This document shows, piece by piece, positions 16,437-25,325 of a DNA stretch of 34,029 nucleotides. The notes under the pieces are model-generated. The model was not told where the DNA came from, made no database searches, and saw nothing but the letters and a program-made list of their open reading frames with translations. Position 1 is the first letter of the stretch; every line of letters begins with the position of its first letter. Position numbers and translations under genes: made by a program. The DNA lies in assembly GCF_025965855.1 (NCBI RefSeq), contig NZ_JAOPWB010000248.1, forward strand, positions 1 to 34,029. The letters are read 5' to 3'. This DNA is from Mycobacterium sp. Its GTDB lineage: Bacteria; Actinomycetota; Actinomycetes; Mycobacteriales; Mycobacteriaceae.

Positions 16437-17327
16437 ATGCGAAAGCTCATGGCCGCGGCCGCCGCACTGCTGGCGGCCGCCGCTTGCGGTGTCACCCTCG
16501 GCGTGGCCACCGCCACCACTTCCCGGGCCGACAGCACACAGCCGATCGGTTCGGTGCCGATCCCCGACGGGCCGGCCCAGACCTGGATCGTGGCCGACCT
16601 CGACAGCGGTCAGGTGCTGGCCGCCCGCGACCAAAACGTGGCCCACCCGCCCGCGAGCACCATCAAGGTGCTGTTGGCGCTGGTGGCCCTGGACCAGGTG
16701 AGCCTGGACTCCAGCGTCGTCGCGGACGTCGCCGACACCCAGGTCGAGTGCAACTGCGTCGGCATCAAACCCGGCCGCACCTACACCGCGCGCCAATTGC
16801 TGGACGCGCTGCTGCTGGTTTCGGGCAACGACGCGGCCAGCACCCTGGCGCACCTGCTGGGCGGCGCCGACGCCACCGTCGCCAAGATGAACGCCAAGGC
16901 CGCGTCCCTGGGGGCGACGAGCACCCATGCGGCGACCCCGTCCGGGCTGGACGGCCCGGGTGGCTCCGGGGCGTCGACGGCGCACGACCTGGCCGTCATC
17001 TTCCGGGCCGCGATGGCCAATCCGGTGTTCGCGCAGATTACCGCCGAGCCCTCGGCGATGTTCCCCGGCGATCACGGCGATGAACCAATCACCAACCAGG
17101 ACGAACTCTTACAGCGCTATCCCGGCGCCATCGGGGGCAAGACGGGCTTCACCGACGCGGCCCGCAAGACCTTCGTCGGCGCGGCCGCCCGCGGGGGCCG
17201 CCGGTTGGTGATCGCGATGATGTACGGGCTGGTGAAGGCGGGCGGACCGTCGTATTGGGATCAGGCCGGCAGCCTGTTCGACTGGGGTTTCGCGCTCAAC
17301 CCCGAGACCGGCATCGGCTCGCTTTAG
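16437..17327 (+). CDS. dacB2: D-alanyl-D-alanine carboxypeptidase (DacB2-like)
   Basis: Low-molecular-weight penicillin-binding protein of the peptidase S11 family, trimming the terminal D-Ala from peptidoglycan stem peptides. 296 aa with a signal peptide (to about residue 31). All three active-site motifs are visible: S74-T-I-K77, S129-G-N131 and K235-T-G237. The C-terminal beta-sandwich domain of larger PBPs is absent, as in DacB2 (Rv2911). ATG at 16437 begins MRKLMAAAAALLAAA. It converges with the TetR gene across the hairpin at 17331-17392. Confidence 0.93.
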   Translation: MRKLMAAAAALLAAAACGVTLGVATATTSRADSTQPIGSVPIPDGPAQTWIVADLDSGQVLAARDQNVAHPPASTIKVLLALVALDQVSLDSSVVADVADTQVECNCVGIKPGRTYTARQLLDALLLVSGNDAASTLAHLLGGADATVAKMNAKAASLGATSTHAATPSGLDGPGGSGASTAHDLAVIFRAAMANPVFAQITAEPSAMFPGDHGDEPITNQDELLQRYPGAIGGKTGFTDAARKTFVGAAARGGRRLVIAMMYGLVKAGGPSYWDQAGSLFDWGFALNPETGIGSL

Positions 17328-17330
17328 TAC

Positions 17331-17392
17331 CGCGAACAGACGCAAAAGCCCCCGCGCGCTCGGCGCGTCGGGGGCTTTTGCGTCTGTTCGCG
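17331..17392. terminator. Long inverted repeat, second copy of the convergent terminator
   Basis: Arms at 17331-17353 and 17370-17392 are perfect inverse complements of 23 bases (CAGACGCAAAAGCCCCC with GGGGGCTTTTGCGTCTG) around a 16-base loop. Lies 3 bases after the dacB2 stop and 7 before the TetR stop. The arms match those at 12423-12482, while the loops differ. Confidence 0.78.
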
Positions 17393-17399
17393 CCGAGGG

Positions 17400-17993
17400 C
17401 TAGTCCGGCAGCGCCGAGGTCAGCAGCGCCGTCAGCACCGGGATCCGCCGCTCCGCGATTGCCGGCTGCGGCAATACGCTCTCCACCACGGCGGCCCCGT
17501 CGAACACGTTCGTCATCAGCGCCACGACGACCGGGAACGTCTCCTCTCCGAAGCCGTCGGCGCCGGGCAGCGCCCGGGCGGCGTCGACGATCTTCGCGGA
17601 GTACTGTCCGAGCTCGTGTTGCAAAGTGCCCCTGAGCTTTTCGTCGGTGCGCGCGGCGATCAACAGTTCGTAGACGACGGCGTTGGTCGCGCCGCTGGTG
17701 ATGTCCCGGAGTATTGTCAGCGCCGCCTCGAGAGCGGGCTGGTCGTCGGGTATTTCAGTGACTCGCTTGGTGAACGAGTCCAGCTGGCGGCGCAACACCT
17801 CGGATGCGGTGGCCGCCATGAAATCGCCCATGGTTTCGAAGTGGCGGAACAGGGCACCGACCGACACCCCGGCGCTCTTGGTGATCACGGCGGCCGATGC
17901 CCGCGCGTAGCCGACCTCGATGATGGTGGCGATGCAGGCGTCGATGAGCCGTCCGACGGTCTCCTCGCGGCGCTGCTGCTGGGTTTTGGCCAT
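17400..17993 (-). CDS. TetR-family transcriptional regulator
   Basis: 197-aa TetR regulator. The N-terminal helix-turn-helix is residues about 12-58 (RLIDACIATIIEVGYARASA, AVITKSAGVSVGALFRHFET); the C-terminal ligand domain has no recognisable ligand signature. ATG at 17993. Only one base separates the stop of the upstream amidohydrolase from this start, so the two share an operon and the regulator may control it by feedback. A palindrome in front of the amidohydrolase is a candidate operator. Corresponds to Rv2912c. Confidence 0.92.
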   Translation of the reverse strand: MAKTQQQRREETVGRLIDACIATIIEVGYARASAAVITKSAGVSVGALFRHFETMGDFMAATASEVLRRQLDSFTKRVTEIPDDQPALEAALTILRDITSGATNAVVYELLIAARTDEKLRGTLQHELGQYSAKIVDAARALPGADGFGEETFPVVVALMTNVFDGAAVVESVLPQPAIAERRIPVLTALLTSALPD

Positions 17994-17994
17994 G

Positions 17995-19788
17995 TCAGGA
18001 GCCCACGCTCATCGGCGCGTGCCGCTCCCCCGCCCCCAGGTAGCGGCCCGACTGCACCGTTTGGCCGTAGCCATCGCGGAATTGGCCCTTGGCGAAGACG
18101 ACGGCGCCGCCCACCCCGGTGGCGACCACGGCATCGTCGTTGCGATTGACCATGCGCCGTAAGCCGCCGTAGAACGGCACCTCATCCTCGTGATAACCGT
18201 CCACCGACTCGTTGAGCCCGGCCGGGTCGATCACGACGAAGTCCGCACGGTCGCCTTGCCGCAACGTGCCGGCATCGATGCCAAACCACTCGGCCAATTC
18301 GCCGGTCAGGCGATGCACCGCCCGTTCGGTGGACATGAACGGCGTGCCGGCCCGGTGGGCGTCCCGGGTGCGCTTGAGCATCCGCAACGGAAAGTTGTAG
18401 AAGGCCATGTTGCGCAGGTGTGCGCCGGCGTCCGAGAAGCCCATGTGGATGCTGGGCTCGGCGGCAAGCTTGTTGAGGTGCTTGGGCCGATGGTTGGCCA
18501 CGACGGTCGTCCACCGCACGTTGCGCTCACCGTTTTCGACAAGCACGTCGAGGAACGCGTCCAGCGGGTGCAGCCCGCGCTCGGCGGCGATCACGCCGAA
18601 GCTCTTGCCGACCAACGATTTATCGGGGCATTCGACGATGACCGCGTCGTGGAAGTCGCGGTGCCACAACGACGGTCCGAGCTTGATGCGGTCGAACTCG
18701 CGCCGGAACTTCCGGCGGTATTCCTTGTCGGCCAGCAGTTCATTGCGTTCCAGTTGCTCGCGCAGGTGCAGGGCCGCCGTACCCGCGCCGAACTCTTCGA
18801 AGACCGGCAGGTCGATTCCGTCGGAGTACAGCTCGAACGGGACCGGCAGGTGCTGGAACCGCACGCTGGAGCCCAGGAGCTTGTTCAACACGCGGGTGCC
18901 GAGCCCGAACACGTGCACGGCAAGCGGCATGGACTTGGCGTCGGCGGACACCAGCATGCTCATGCGAACACCCTTGCCACCGCCGAAGATTCGGCTGCTG
19001 GTCAGAAAGAACATCAGCGCGGACGCCGGGCTCTCGACGTCGGGGGCGCTCTGCAGCATCCGGCCGCGTTTGCGCAAGACCTTGATCAGCTTGCGCCGTT
19101 CCCGCCATGTCGCGAAGGTCGACGGCAGAGCGCGCGACCGGAAGCGATCGCCGTCGAGTTTGTCGATGGCCGCGTCCATGCCGGACATGCCGAGCATCCC
19201 AGCATCAAGCGCCTCGTCCAACAACGCCGCCATCCTGTCCAGCTCGGCATCGGTGGGCCTGACGGTGGCGTCGGTGGCGCGATCCAGCCCCAGCACCGCG
19301 GTCCGCAGGTCCGAATGACCAAGCAGGGAGCCGACATTCGGGCCAAGCGGCAGGGCGTCGATCGCCTTGACGTACTCCGCGGCGCTCGACCACGTCTTAT
19401 TGGAATCCAAAGCGCCGAGCACGAATTCGCGCGGCACCGCCTCGACGCGGCTGAACAGGTCGGCCGCGTCCTCGGAATTGGCGTAGACCGTCGACAGCGA
19501 GCAGTTGCCCAGCAGCACCGTGGTGACGCCGTGGCGCACCGACTCGCGCAGCCCCGGGTCCAGCAGGACCTCGGCGTCGTAGTGGGTGTGCACGTCGATG
19601 AAGCCGGGCACGACCCACTTGCCGGCCGCGTCGATCACCTCGGGGCAACCGATCTCGTCCAGTGGGTCGTCCGCAGATCCCGCCACCGTGGCCACCACGC
19701 CGTCGCGGATGCCAAGCGTGCGGGTTTGCGGCGCGCCGCCGGTGCCGTCGAACCACAGCCCGTCGCGAATGATCACGTCGTAGGTCAC
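17995..19788 (-). CDS. Amidohydrolase, N-acyl-D-amino-acid deacylase-like
   Basis: 597-aa metal-dependent amidohydrolase (Rv2913c equivalent, annotated there as a D-amino acid aminohydrolase). The metal-binding motif DVHTHYDAE lies at residues 65-73 with H67 and H69. HMGFSDAGAH carries the active-site Asp, and a C-terminal composite sandwich appears in FVVIDPAGLNES. The long length and GFSDAGAH pattern fit the D-aminoacylase subfamily. GTG at 19788 is preceded by GGAGGAAAACC. It is followed at once by the TetR gene. The true substrate is not known. Confidence 0.9.
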   Translation of the reverse strand: MTYDVIIRDGLWFDGTGGAPQTRTLGIRDGVVATVAGSADDPLDEIGCPEVIDAAGKWVVPGFIDVHTHYDAEVLLDPGLRESVRHGVTTVLLGNCSLSTVYANSEDAADLFSRVEAVPREFVLGALDSNKTWSSAAEYVKAIDALPLGPNVGSLLGHSDLRTAVLGLDRATDATVRPTDAELDRMAALLDEALDAGMLGMSGMDAAIDKLDGDRFRSRALPSTFATWRERRKLIKVLRKRGRMLQSAPDVESPASALMFFLTSSRIFGGGKGVRMSMLVSADAKSMPLAVHVFGLGTRVLNKLLGSSVRFQHLPVPFELYSDGIDLPVFEEFGAGTAALHLREQLERNELLADKEYRRKFRREFDRIKLGPSLWHRDFHDAVIVECPDKSLVGKSFGVIAAERGLHPLDAFLDVLVENGERNVRWTTVVANHRPKHLNKLAAEPSIHMGFSDAGAHLRNMAFYNFPLRMLKRTRDAHRAGTPFMSTERAVHRLTGELAEWFGIDAGTLRQGDRADFVVIDPAGLNESVDGYHEDEVPFYGGLRRMVNRNDDAVVATGVGGAVVFAKGQFRDGYGQTVQSGRYLGAGERHAPMSVGS

Positions 19789-19834
19789 GGTTTTCCTCCA
19801 GGTCGTTGAGTTGCCGAGAACCGTAACATAGATA

Positions 19835-19846
19835 GCAAGTACTCGC
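19835..19846. promoter_or_regulatory. Candidate TetR operator upstream of the amidohydrolase
   Basis: GCAAGTACTCGC is a 12-base near-palindrome (five of six pairs match) inside ATAGCAAGTACTCGCGAT. It lies about 47 bases before the amidohydrolase start, where a promoter would be. Similar TAGCAAG-type inverted repeats occur at actinobacterial TetR sites. That this TetR binds it is inference from position and shape. Confidence 0.35.
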
Positions 19847-19899
19847 GATCTTTTCAGGAAGATCGGCGAGCCGCTCCAAAAGCACTGGTCAAAGCGGTG

Positions 19900-21513
19900 T
19901 TAGCGATGAGGGCCGGACGGCGCGGTGGTCGGTGATGGCGGGACCTCGGGGATCACAGCCGGGTCGGGCACGGTCACATCCGCAGGCACCCCGCCACTGC
20001 GGGTGGCCGCCGCGGGCGCCCGAAGCACGGCGCCTTGCTGGTCGCACTCGTTGCTGTGCACGGTGACCGTCATTTCGCCCGCGAACTCGCCTTGCGGCCG
20101 CGGTCGCAGCGACAGCACCTGCGTCGTCGCATGCGTGCGTTCGGCTCGGTTTGTCCCGATGCAGGGAAAGGCCGCCTGTTCCGGCCGGGACAGCCATCGG
20201 CCATCGCGGAAGTCCAGGACGACGGGCTCGCCACCGGGTGAGTTCGGCAGCGTGTGGTCATGGTCGTCCAGCGGGATGCCGACGGCCGTGCACGAGCCGG
20301 GCCGGCAGGACGAGCGGAAGGCCCACCAGGTGGTCACGTCGGGCGGCTGAGGGTCGGGCGTGTAGTTGAACGTCTGCCGGGTGCGCTGCACCTCGAGGCG
20401 GTAGGTGCCGTCGAGCGGGACCGGCGCGGCGACCGGGGCTCCCGGCGCGCTCGTCGTCGGGCGGGAGGCCGGGGCCGCGGTCGCGCCGGTCTTGCGCCCC
20501 ATGACCACCCCGACGGCGAGAAACGCCGCGACGAGCACAACCGCCGCGGCGCCCAGGACAACCTTGCGGCGCCGGTGCCTCTTCGGCGCGGCCACCGCGG
20601 GCTCCCGCGGGGCGCGTGCGGGCGCCTCGGACAGATCCTCGGCGAAGTCATCCCGGCGATCGGCCAACGGCGCTGCCGCGGACGGCAGGGGGCAGGCGTA
20701 CGCCGGGTACTCGGCCACGAGAACGGCCTCGGGACTGCGATCGCGGCTACGGACGCCCGCCTGTTCGTTCGCCGCCTCGGCGAACTCGCGGCAGGTCCCG
20801 AACCGGTCGGCGGCACTGTTGGCCAGCGCCCGGGAGAACACGCCGTCGAGTCGCGCCAGTTCCGGGCGCTGGTCGCTGAGCCGGGGCGGCGCGGTGTCGG
20901 GTGGCGGCGGCGCTCCGGTCAGCAGGTGAAATGCGGTGGCGGCCAGCGCGTACTGGTCGGCGCGCCCGTCGATGCCGGCGCCGGGCAGTTCGGGCGCGGC
21001 GTAGCCGACCGTGCCGACTTGGCCGGCTATGCCGAAGTCGGTCAACAGGATGCGTTGCTCGCATTCCCCGCGGCCCGTCACCAAGACGTTGGCGGGCTTG
21101 ACGTCGCGATGCAGCAGTCCGCGCTCGTGCGCGTAGTCAAGGGCGACGGCGACGGCGGTCACGATGGAAAGCACCTCGCCCGCCGCAGAGACCGCCGGGA
21201 ATCGATCGGCTATGAGCCGCGCGGCGTTGATCCCCTCGACGTACTCCATCGCGGTGTACAGCTGGTCGTCGAACTCGCCGCGGTCGCGGACCTCGACGAT
21301 GTTCGGGTGATAGAGGTTCGTCGCGATCGGGGTCTCCGCCCGGAATCTGCGGCGGAACTCGCCGTCCGTCGACAGCCCCGGCGCAAGGACCTTCAACGCC
21401 TGCCAGCGCGACGAACGGGGGTCCTGGACAAGGTAGACCGCACCAGTCGCTCCAGTACCCAGCCTCCGCGCGACCAGGTAACCGGCGAAGGTCGCGCCGC
21501 TGGCCAACGCCAT
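19900..21513 (-). CDS. pknI: Transmembrane serine/threonine protein kinase PknI
   Basis: Membrane-anchored Hanks-type kinase, 537 aa. Kinase domain about 1-250: glycine loop LGTGATGAV (18-26), K41 in ALKVL, E60 in helix C, catalytic HRDVKPAN (135-142, D137) and D159-F-G. The APE motif begins only 13 residues after DFG, giving an unusually short activation loop with one Thr and no Ser. A linker with Pro and Arg follows, one membrane span (about 318-338), then an extracytoplasmic domain of 200 residues with four conserved-looking cysteines and a Pro-rich C-terminus. Corresponds to Rv2914c. ATG at 21513. Signal sensed is unknown. Confidence 0.93.
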   Translation of the reverse strand: MALASGATFAGYLVARRLGTGATGAVYLVQDPRSSRWQALKVLAPGLSTDGEFRRRFRAETPIATNLYHPNIVEVRDRGEFDDQLYTAMEYVEGINAARLIADRFPAVSAAGEVLSIVTAVAVALDYAHERGLLHRDVKPANVLVTGRGECEQRILLTDFGIAGQVGTVGYAAPELPGAGIDGRADQYALAATAFHLLTGAPPPPDTAPPRLSDQRPELARLDGVFSRALANSAADRFGTCREFAEAANEQAGVRSRDRSPEAVLVAEYPAYACPLPSAAAPLADRRDDFAEDLSEAPARAPREPAVAAPKRHRRRKVVLGAAAVVLVAAFLAVGVVMGRKTGATAAPASRPTTSAPGAPVAAPVPLDGTYRLEVQRTRQTFNYTPDPQPPDVTTWWAFRSSCRPGSCTAVGIPLDDHDHTLPNSPGGEPVVLDFRDGRWLSRPEQAAFPCIGTNRAERTHATTQVLSLRPRPQGEFAGEMTVTVHSNECDQQGAVLRAPAAATRSGGVPADVTVPDPAVIPEVPPSPTTAPSGPHR

Positions 21514-21551
21514 CCCGCGATCCTAGCCACGATCGGGGCGGGGCGCGCGCC

Positions 21552-22643
21552 CTAGCGGTGCGGCCGAAAGGCCTTGCCGCGCAGTATCACCAGATCAGGC
21601 CGGTTCAGCACGGCGGGTCCCCGGCGGGGATCCTCCGAGTAGCACAGCAGGTCGGCCGACGCCCCGTGATCGAGGCCGGGCCGGCCCAGCCAGCGACGGG
21701 CATCCCAGCATGCCGCGCCCAACGCCTCGGTGGCGCTCATCCCGATGCCCTTGAGAGCCTCGACCTCGTCGGCGATCCGCCCGTGCGCGATCATGCTGCC
21801 GGCGTCGCTACCGGCGTACACGGGCACGCCCGCCTCGCGCGCCGCGGCCGCCCGCGCCCGGCAACGGGCGTGCAGGTCGCGCATGTGCGCGGCGTAGGCC
21901 GGGTAGCGCGCCGCGGAGTCCGCGATGCCTCCGAAGTTCTCAAGGGTGTTGATCAGCGTCGGGACCAGCGCGGTTCCATGCTCCAGCATCAGGGCGATGG
22001 TGTCGTCGGTGAGCCCGGTGCCGTGTTCGATGCAGTCGATGCCGGCGTTGATCAGGCCGGGCAGCGCGTCCTCGCTGAAGACGTGCGCGGTGACGCGTGC
22101 GCCATGGGCGTGCGCGGCATCGATCGCGGCCTTGAGCACGTGATCGGACCACAGCGGGGCGAGGTCGCCGACGCTGCGGTCGATCCAGTCGCCGACCAGC
22201 TTGACCCAGCCGTCGCCCCGCCTGGCCTCCCGGGCCACCGCGTCCGGCAGCTGGGATTCGTCTTCCAGTTCGACTGCGAAGCCCCGCGAGTAGCGCCTGG
22301 GCCGGGCCAGATGCTTCCCGGCGCGGATGATGCGGGGCAGGTCGTCGCGGTCGTCGAGGCTGCGGGTGTCGGTGGGGGCGCCGCAGTCACGCAACAGCAG
22401 CGCGCCGGCATCGCGTTCCGTCTCGGCCTGGCCGATGGCCTCCTGGAGCGGGATCTCGCCGTCATCGCCGAGCCCGACGTGACAGTGCGCATCCACCAGT
22501 CCGGGCACGATCCAGCCGCCTCCAGAAGCACCGAAAACGGTGTCGGCCCCCGCGACCGGTTCGACGCTGACGCGGCCGTCGACGATCCACAGCTGGATCT
22601 CGGTCTCGCCGGGCAGCTCCATACCCCGCACGTGCATGCGCAC
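21552..22643 (-). CDS. Amidohydrolase family protein
   Basis: 363-aa metal-dependent hydrolase of the amidohydrolase superfamily (imidazolonepropionase/prolidase-like branch). VDAHCHVGL (50-58, H53 and H55) gives the first metal motif; VTAHVFSEDA, CIEHGTGL and VYAGSDAGSM provide further histidines and the active-site Asp. A C-terminal ADLLCYSEDP strand returns to the composite sandwich. GTG at 22643 was chosen, 7 bases after the ffh stop; ATG at 22637 is an alternative. The frame is open far upstream but that overlaps ffh. Corresponds to Rv2915c; the substrate is unknown. Confidence 0.86.
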   Translation of the reverse strand: MRMHVRGMELPGETEIQLWIVDGRVSVEPVAGADTVFGASGGGWIVPGLVDAHCHVGLGDDGEIPLQEAIGQAETERDAGALLLRDCGAPTDTRSLDDRDDLPRIIRAGKHLARPRRYSRGFAVELEDESQLPDAVAREARRGDGWVKLVGDWIDRSVGDLAPLWSDHVLKAAIDAAHAHGARVTAHVFSEDALPGLINAGIDCIEHGTGLTDDTIALMLEHGTALVPTLINTLENFGGIADSAARYPAYAAHMRDLHARCRARAAAAREAGVPVYAGSDAGSMIAHGRIADEVEALKGIGMSATEALGAACWDARRWLGRPGLDHGASADLLCYSEDPRRGPAVLNRPDLVILRGKAFRPHR

Positions 22644-22650
22644 GGCGCGG

Positions 22651-24225
22651 CTACTTCTTGCCCGGGTTGCCCGGGAACTTGAGCTTGGACAGGTCGAAGT
22701 CGGCCAGCCCGGGCGGCAGCTCGTTGAGGCCCTCGGGCATCTGCGACAGATCGGGGAATCCCGCCGGCATGCCCGGCATGCCCGGTCCGAGCGGGTTCCT
22801 GACCTTGGGCGCCGTGGGGCCGCGGGCACCCTTCTTGCCCTTCTTGCCTTTTGACCCTTTGGCCTTGCGGGTCGCCGACTTGCGGCCCATGCCGGGAATG
22901 CCCATGCCGCCGAGCATGGACGACATCATCTTGCGGGCCTCGAAGAAGCGGTCGACCAGCTGGTTGACCTCCGAAACCGCCACCCCCGAGCCGTTGGCGA
23001 TGCGCAGCCGCCGCGACGCGTTGATGATTTTCGGGTCGGCCCGCTCTTGCGGCGTCATCCCGCGGATGATGGCCTGCAGCCGGTCCAGTTGTTGGTCGTC
23101 GACCTGGGCCAGCGCGTCCTTCATCTGGCCGGCGCCGGGCAGCATGCCCAACAGGTTGCCGATCGGACCCATCTTGCGGATGGCGAGCATCTGTTCGAGG
23201 AAGTCCTCCAGCGTCAGCTCGCCGGTGCCGATCTTGGCGGCGGCTTCCTCGGCGCGCTGCGCGTCGAAGACCTGCTCGGCCTGCTCGATCAGGGTCAGCA
23301 CGTCGCCCATGCCCAGAATGCGGCCGGCCATCCGGTCCGGGTGGAAGACGTCGAAGTCCTCGAGCTTTTCGCCGCTGGAGGCGAAAAGGATGGGGACGCC
23401 GGTCACCTCGCGCACCGAGAGCGCGGCGCCACCGCGAGCGTCACCGTCGAGCTTGGTCAGCACCACGCCGGTGAAGCCGACGCCCTGGCCGAACGCCTCG
23501 GCGGTGGCGACGGCGTCCTGGCCGACCATCGCGTCCAGGACGAACAGGACCTCGTCGGGGTTGACGGCGTCCCGGATGGCCGCGGCCTGCGCCATCAGCT
23601 CCTCGTCGATGCCCAGCCGCCCCGCGGTGTCGACGATGACGACATCGAAGTGTTTGACCCGGGCCTCGGCCAGCCCCGCCGCCGCGACGGCGACCGGGTC
23701 GGGGGGCCCGGCATCGGGCCCCGGTGCACCAGCCCCGGGATGCGGCGCGAACACCGGAACCCCGGCGCGCTCACCGACGACTTGCAGCTGGTTGACCGCG
23801 GCCGGGCGCTGCAGATCGCAGGCCACCAGCAGCGGCGTGTGCCCCTGGCCGCGCAGCCAGGAGGCCAGCTTGCCGGCCAGCGTGGTCTTGCCGGAACCCT
23901 GCAGACCGGCGAGCATCACGACCGTCGGCGGCGTTTTCGCAAACGCCAGCTGGCGGGTCTCGCCGCCCAGGATGCCGATCAGTTCCTCGTTGACGATCTT
24001 GACGACCTGCTGCGCCGGGTTGAGGGCGCCGGATACCTCGGCGCCCTTGGCGCGTTCCTTGATCCGGCCCACGAACGCCCGCACCACGGGCAGCGACACG
24101 TCCGCTTCCAGCAGCGCGAGCCGGATTTCGCGGGTGGTGGCCTCGATATCGGCGTCGGTCAGTCGACCCTTGCCGCGCAGCCCCTGTAGGGCACCGGTCA
24201 ATCGGTCGGACAGCGATTCAAACAC
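22651..24225 (-). CDS. ffh: Signal recognition particle protein Ffh
   Basis: SRP54-type GTPase that binds signal sequences at the ribosome and the SRP RNA, then docks to FtsY. 524 aa. The N domain is residues 1-90, G domain motifs are GLQGSGKTT (about 108-116), DTAGR and TKLDGDARGG, and the methionine-rich M domain (about 330-440) has MLAIRKMGPIGNLLGMLPGA. A Lys/Gly- and Pro/Met-rich C-terminal tail follows. Start is GTG at 24225. An extra stretch of Gly/Pro/Ala in the G domain (about residues 158-174) is longer than in E. coli Ffh and is common in mycobacteria. Confidence 0.97.
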   Translation of the reverse strand: MFESLSDRLTGALQGLRGKGRLTDADIEATTREIRLALLEADVSLPVVRAFVGRIKERAKGAEVSGALNPAQQVVKIVNEELIGILGGETRQLAFAKTPPTVVMLAGLQGSGKTTLAGKLASWLRGQGHTPLLVACDLQRPAAVNQLQVVGERAGVPVFAPHPGAGAPGPDAGPPDPVAVAAAGLAEARVKHFDVVIVDTAGRLGIDEELMAQAAAIRDAVNPDEVLFVLDAMVGQDAVATAEAFGQGVGFTGVVLTKLDGDARGGAALSVREVTGVPILFASSGEKLEDFDVFHPDRMAGRILGMGDVLTLIEQAEQVFDAQRAEEAAAKIGTGELTLEDFLEQMLAIRKMGPIGNLLGMLPGAGQMKDALAQVDDQQLDRLQAIIRGMTPQERADPKIINASRRLRIANGSGVAVSEVNQLVDRFFEARKMMSSMLGGMGIPGMGRKSATRKAKGSKGKKGKKGARGPTAPKVRNPLGPGMPGMPAGFPDLSQMPEGLNELPPGLADFDLSKLKFPGNPGKK

Positions 24226-24421
24226 CCCGCCAGCCTAGTGGTGTGCCGCGGGTGCGCGGCAGCTGTGTCCGGGCGGGGCGCTGCGCGCGCCCGTTGACCG
24301 CGACACTGCAACCACGCAGACGACACGCCGATGCCGTCTGCGGAATTTCAGGCTCGGCGACGGCCAGCACGGGATTGAATGGTCGAGCCAACCAAAGACA
24401 CCGCCGAACGAGGTCAAGCTC

Positions 24422-25220
24422 ATGCTCGAGGTGATCGACAAGGGTTCCTGGAACGAAGCGCATCCGGTGCCACTGCTTTTCGTGCACGGCGGCTGGCATG
24501 GCGCGTGGTGCTGGGACGACCACTTCCTGGACTTCTTCGCCGACGCGGGCTACCGCGCGGTCGCGGTGAGCCTGCGCGGGCACTGCACCAGCCCGACACC
24601 CAAGCCGATACACAAGGTTTCCATCGCCGACTACATCGACGACGTCCGTTCGGTGGCCGACGATCTGGGCGGCGGGCCGGTGTTGATCGGCCATTCCCTG
24701 GGCGGCTACGTGATCCAGCGCTACCTCGAAGACCGCGCCGCCCCGGCCGCCGTGCTGGTCGGCTCCCTGCCGCCGCGCGGCGTGCTCGGAGCGGCGCTGC
24801 GGGTCTGGCGGCGCCGCCCGTGGATGACGGTGCACTCGTTCAACGACCCGACGTTGGTCAAATTCCTCCGCACCCCGGCCCTCGCGCGCGAATATCTCTT
24901 CTGCGCCGACACGCCCGAGGCCGTCGTCGAATCCTGCTGGGGAACGCGCCGGTGCCGAGAGCATCCGCGCGGCGATGAGGGATCCGATGTTCCGCCGGGT
25001 CAAAACCCATCGGGTGACCACCCCGATTCTGGTCCTCGGCGCCGTGCACGACGGCTTCGTCAGCGTCGGCGCGGTGCGCGCCACGGCGCGCGCCTACCGG
25101 ACCGAGCCGGAGTTCTTCTCGATGGGACACAACATGATGCTCGAACCGGGATGGGCTGACGTCGCCGAACGAATCCACGCCTGGCTCGAAGCCCGCGACC
25201 TGGCCGGCCGCGCCGTCTGA
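24422..25220 (+). pseudogene. Alpha/beta hydrolase, frameshifted by one extra G
   Basis: An alpha/beta-hydrolase of about 265 aa split over two frames. Frame one (from ATG 24422) has the oxyanion-hole segment HGGWHGAWCW, the nucleophile elbow GHSLGGY (S92), and runs correctly to CADTPEAVVESCW. It then reads nonsense to 25159. The second frame continues AGAESIRAAMRDPMF, GAVHDGFVS (candidate catalytic Asp) and MGHNMMLEPGW (catalytic His) to a stop at 25218-25220. Removing one G from the GGGG run at 24939-24942 restores one frame reading SCWERAGAESIR. Either a real inactivating mutation or a sequencing error. The substrate is not known. Not part of the H37Rv block. Confidence 0.85.
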
Positions 25221-25325
25221 CTCGCGTCGCTGCTGCGCCGAAAAGCGTTGGCATGCTACATTTCACACCCGCCGCCGAACCGAGCTGGCCGCGTCGAGGA
25301 TGCAACTTTGGGGGGAGCTGTTTCG

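Noticed and set aside
18190..19809. 539-codon plus-strand frame opposite the amidohydrolase
   Set aside because: Antisense shadow; the minus strand encodes a complete metal-dependent hydrolase.
22658..24238. 526-codon plus-strand frame opposite ffh
   Set aside because: Ser-, Pro- and Arg-rich shadow without a domain; ffh is unmistakable.
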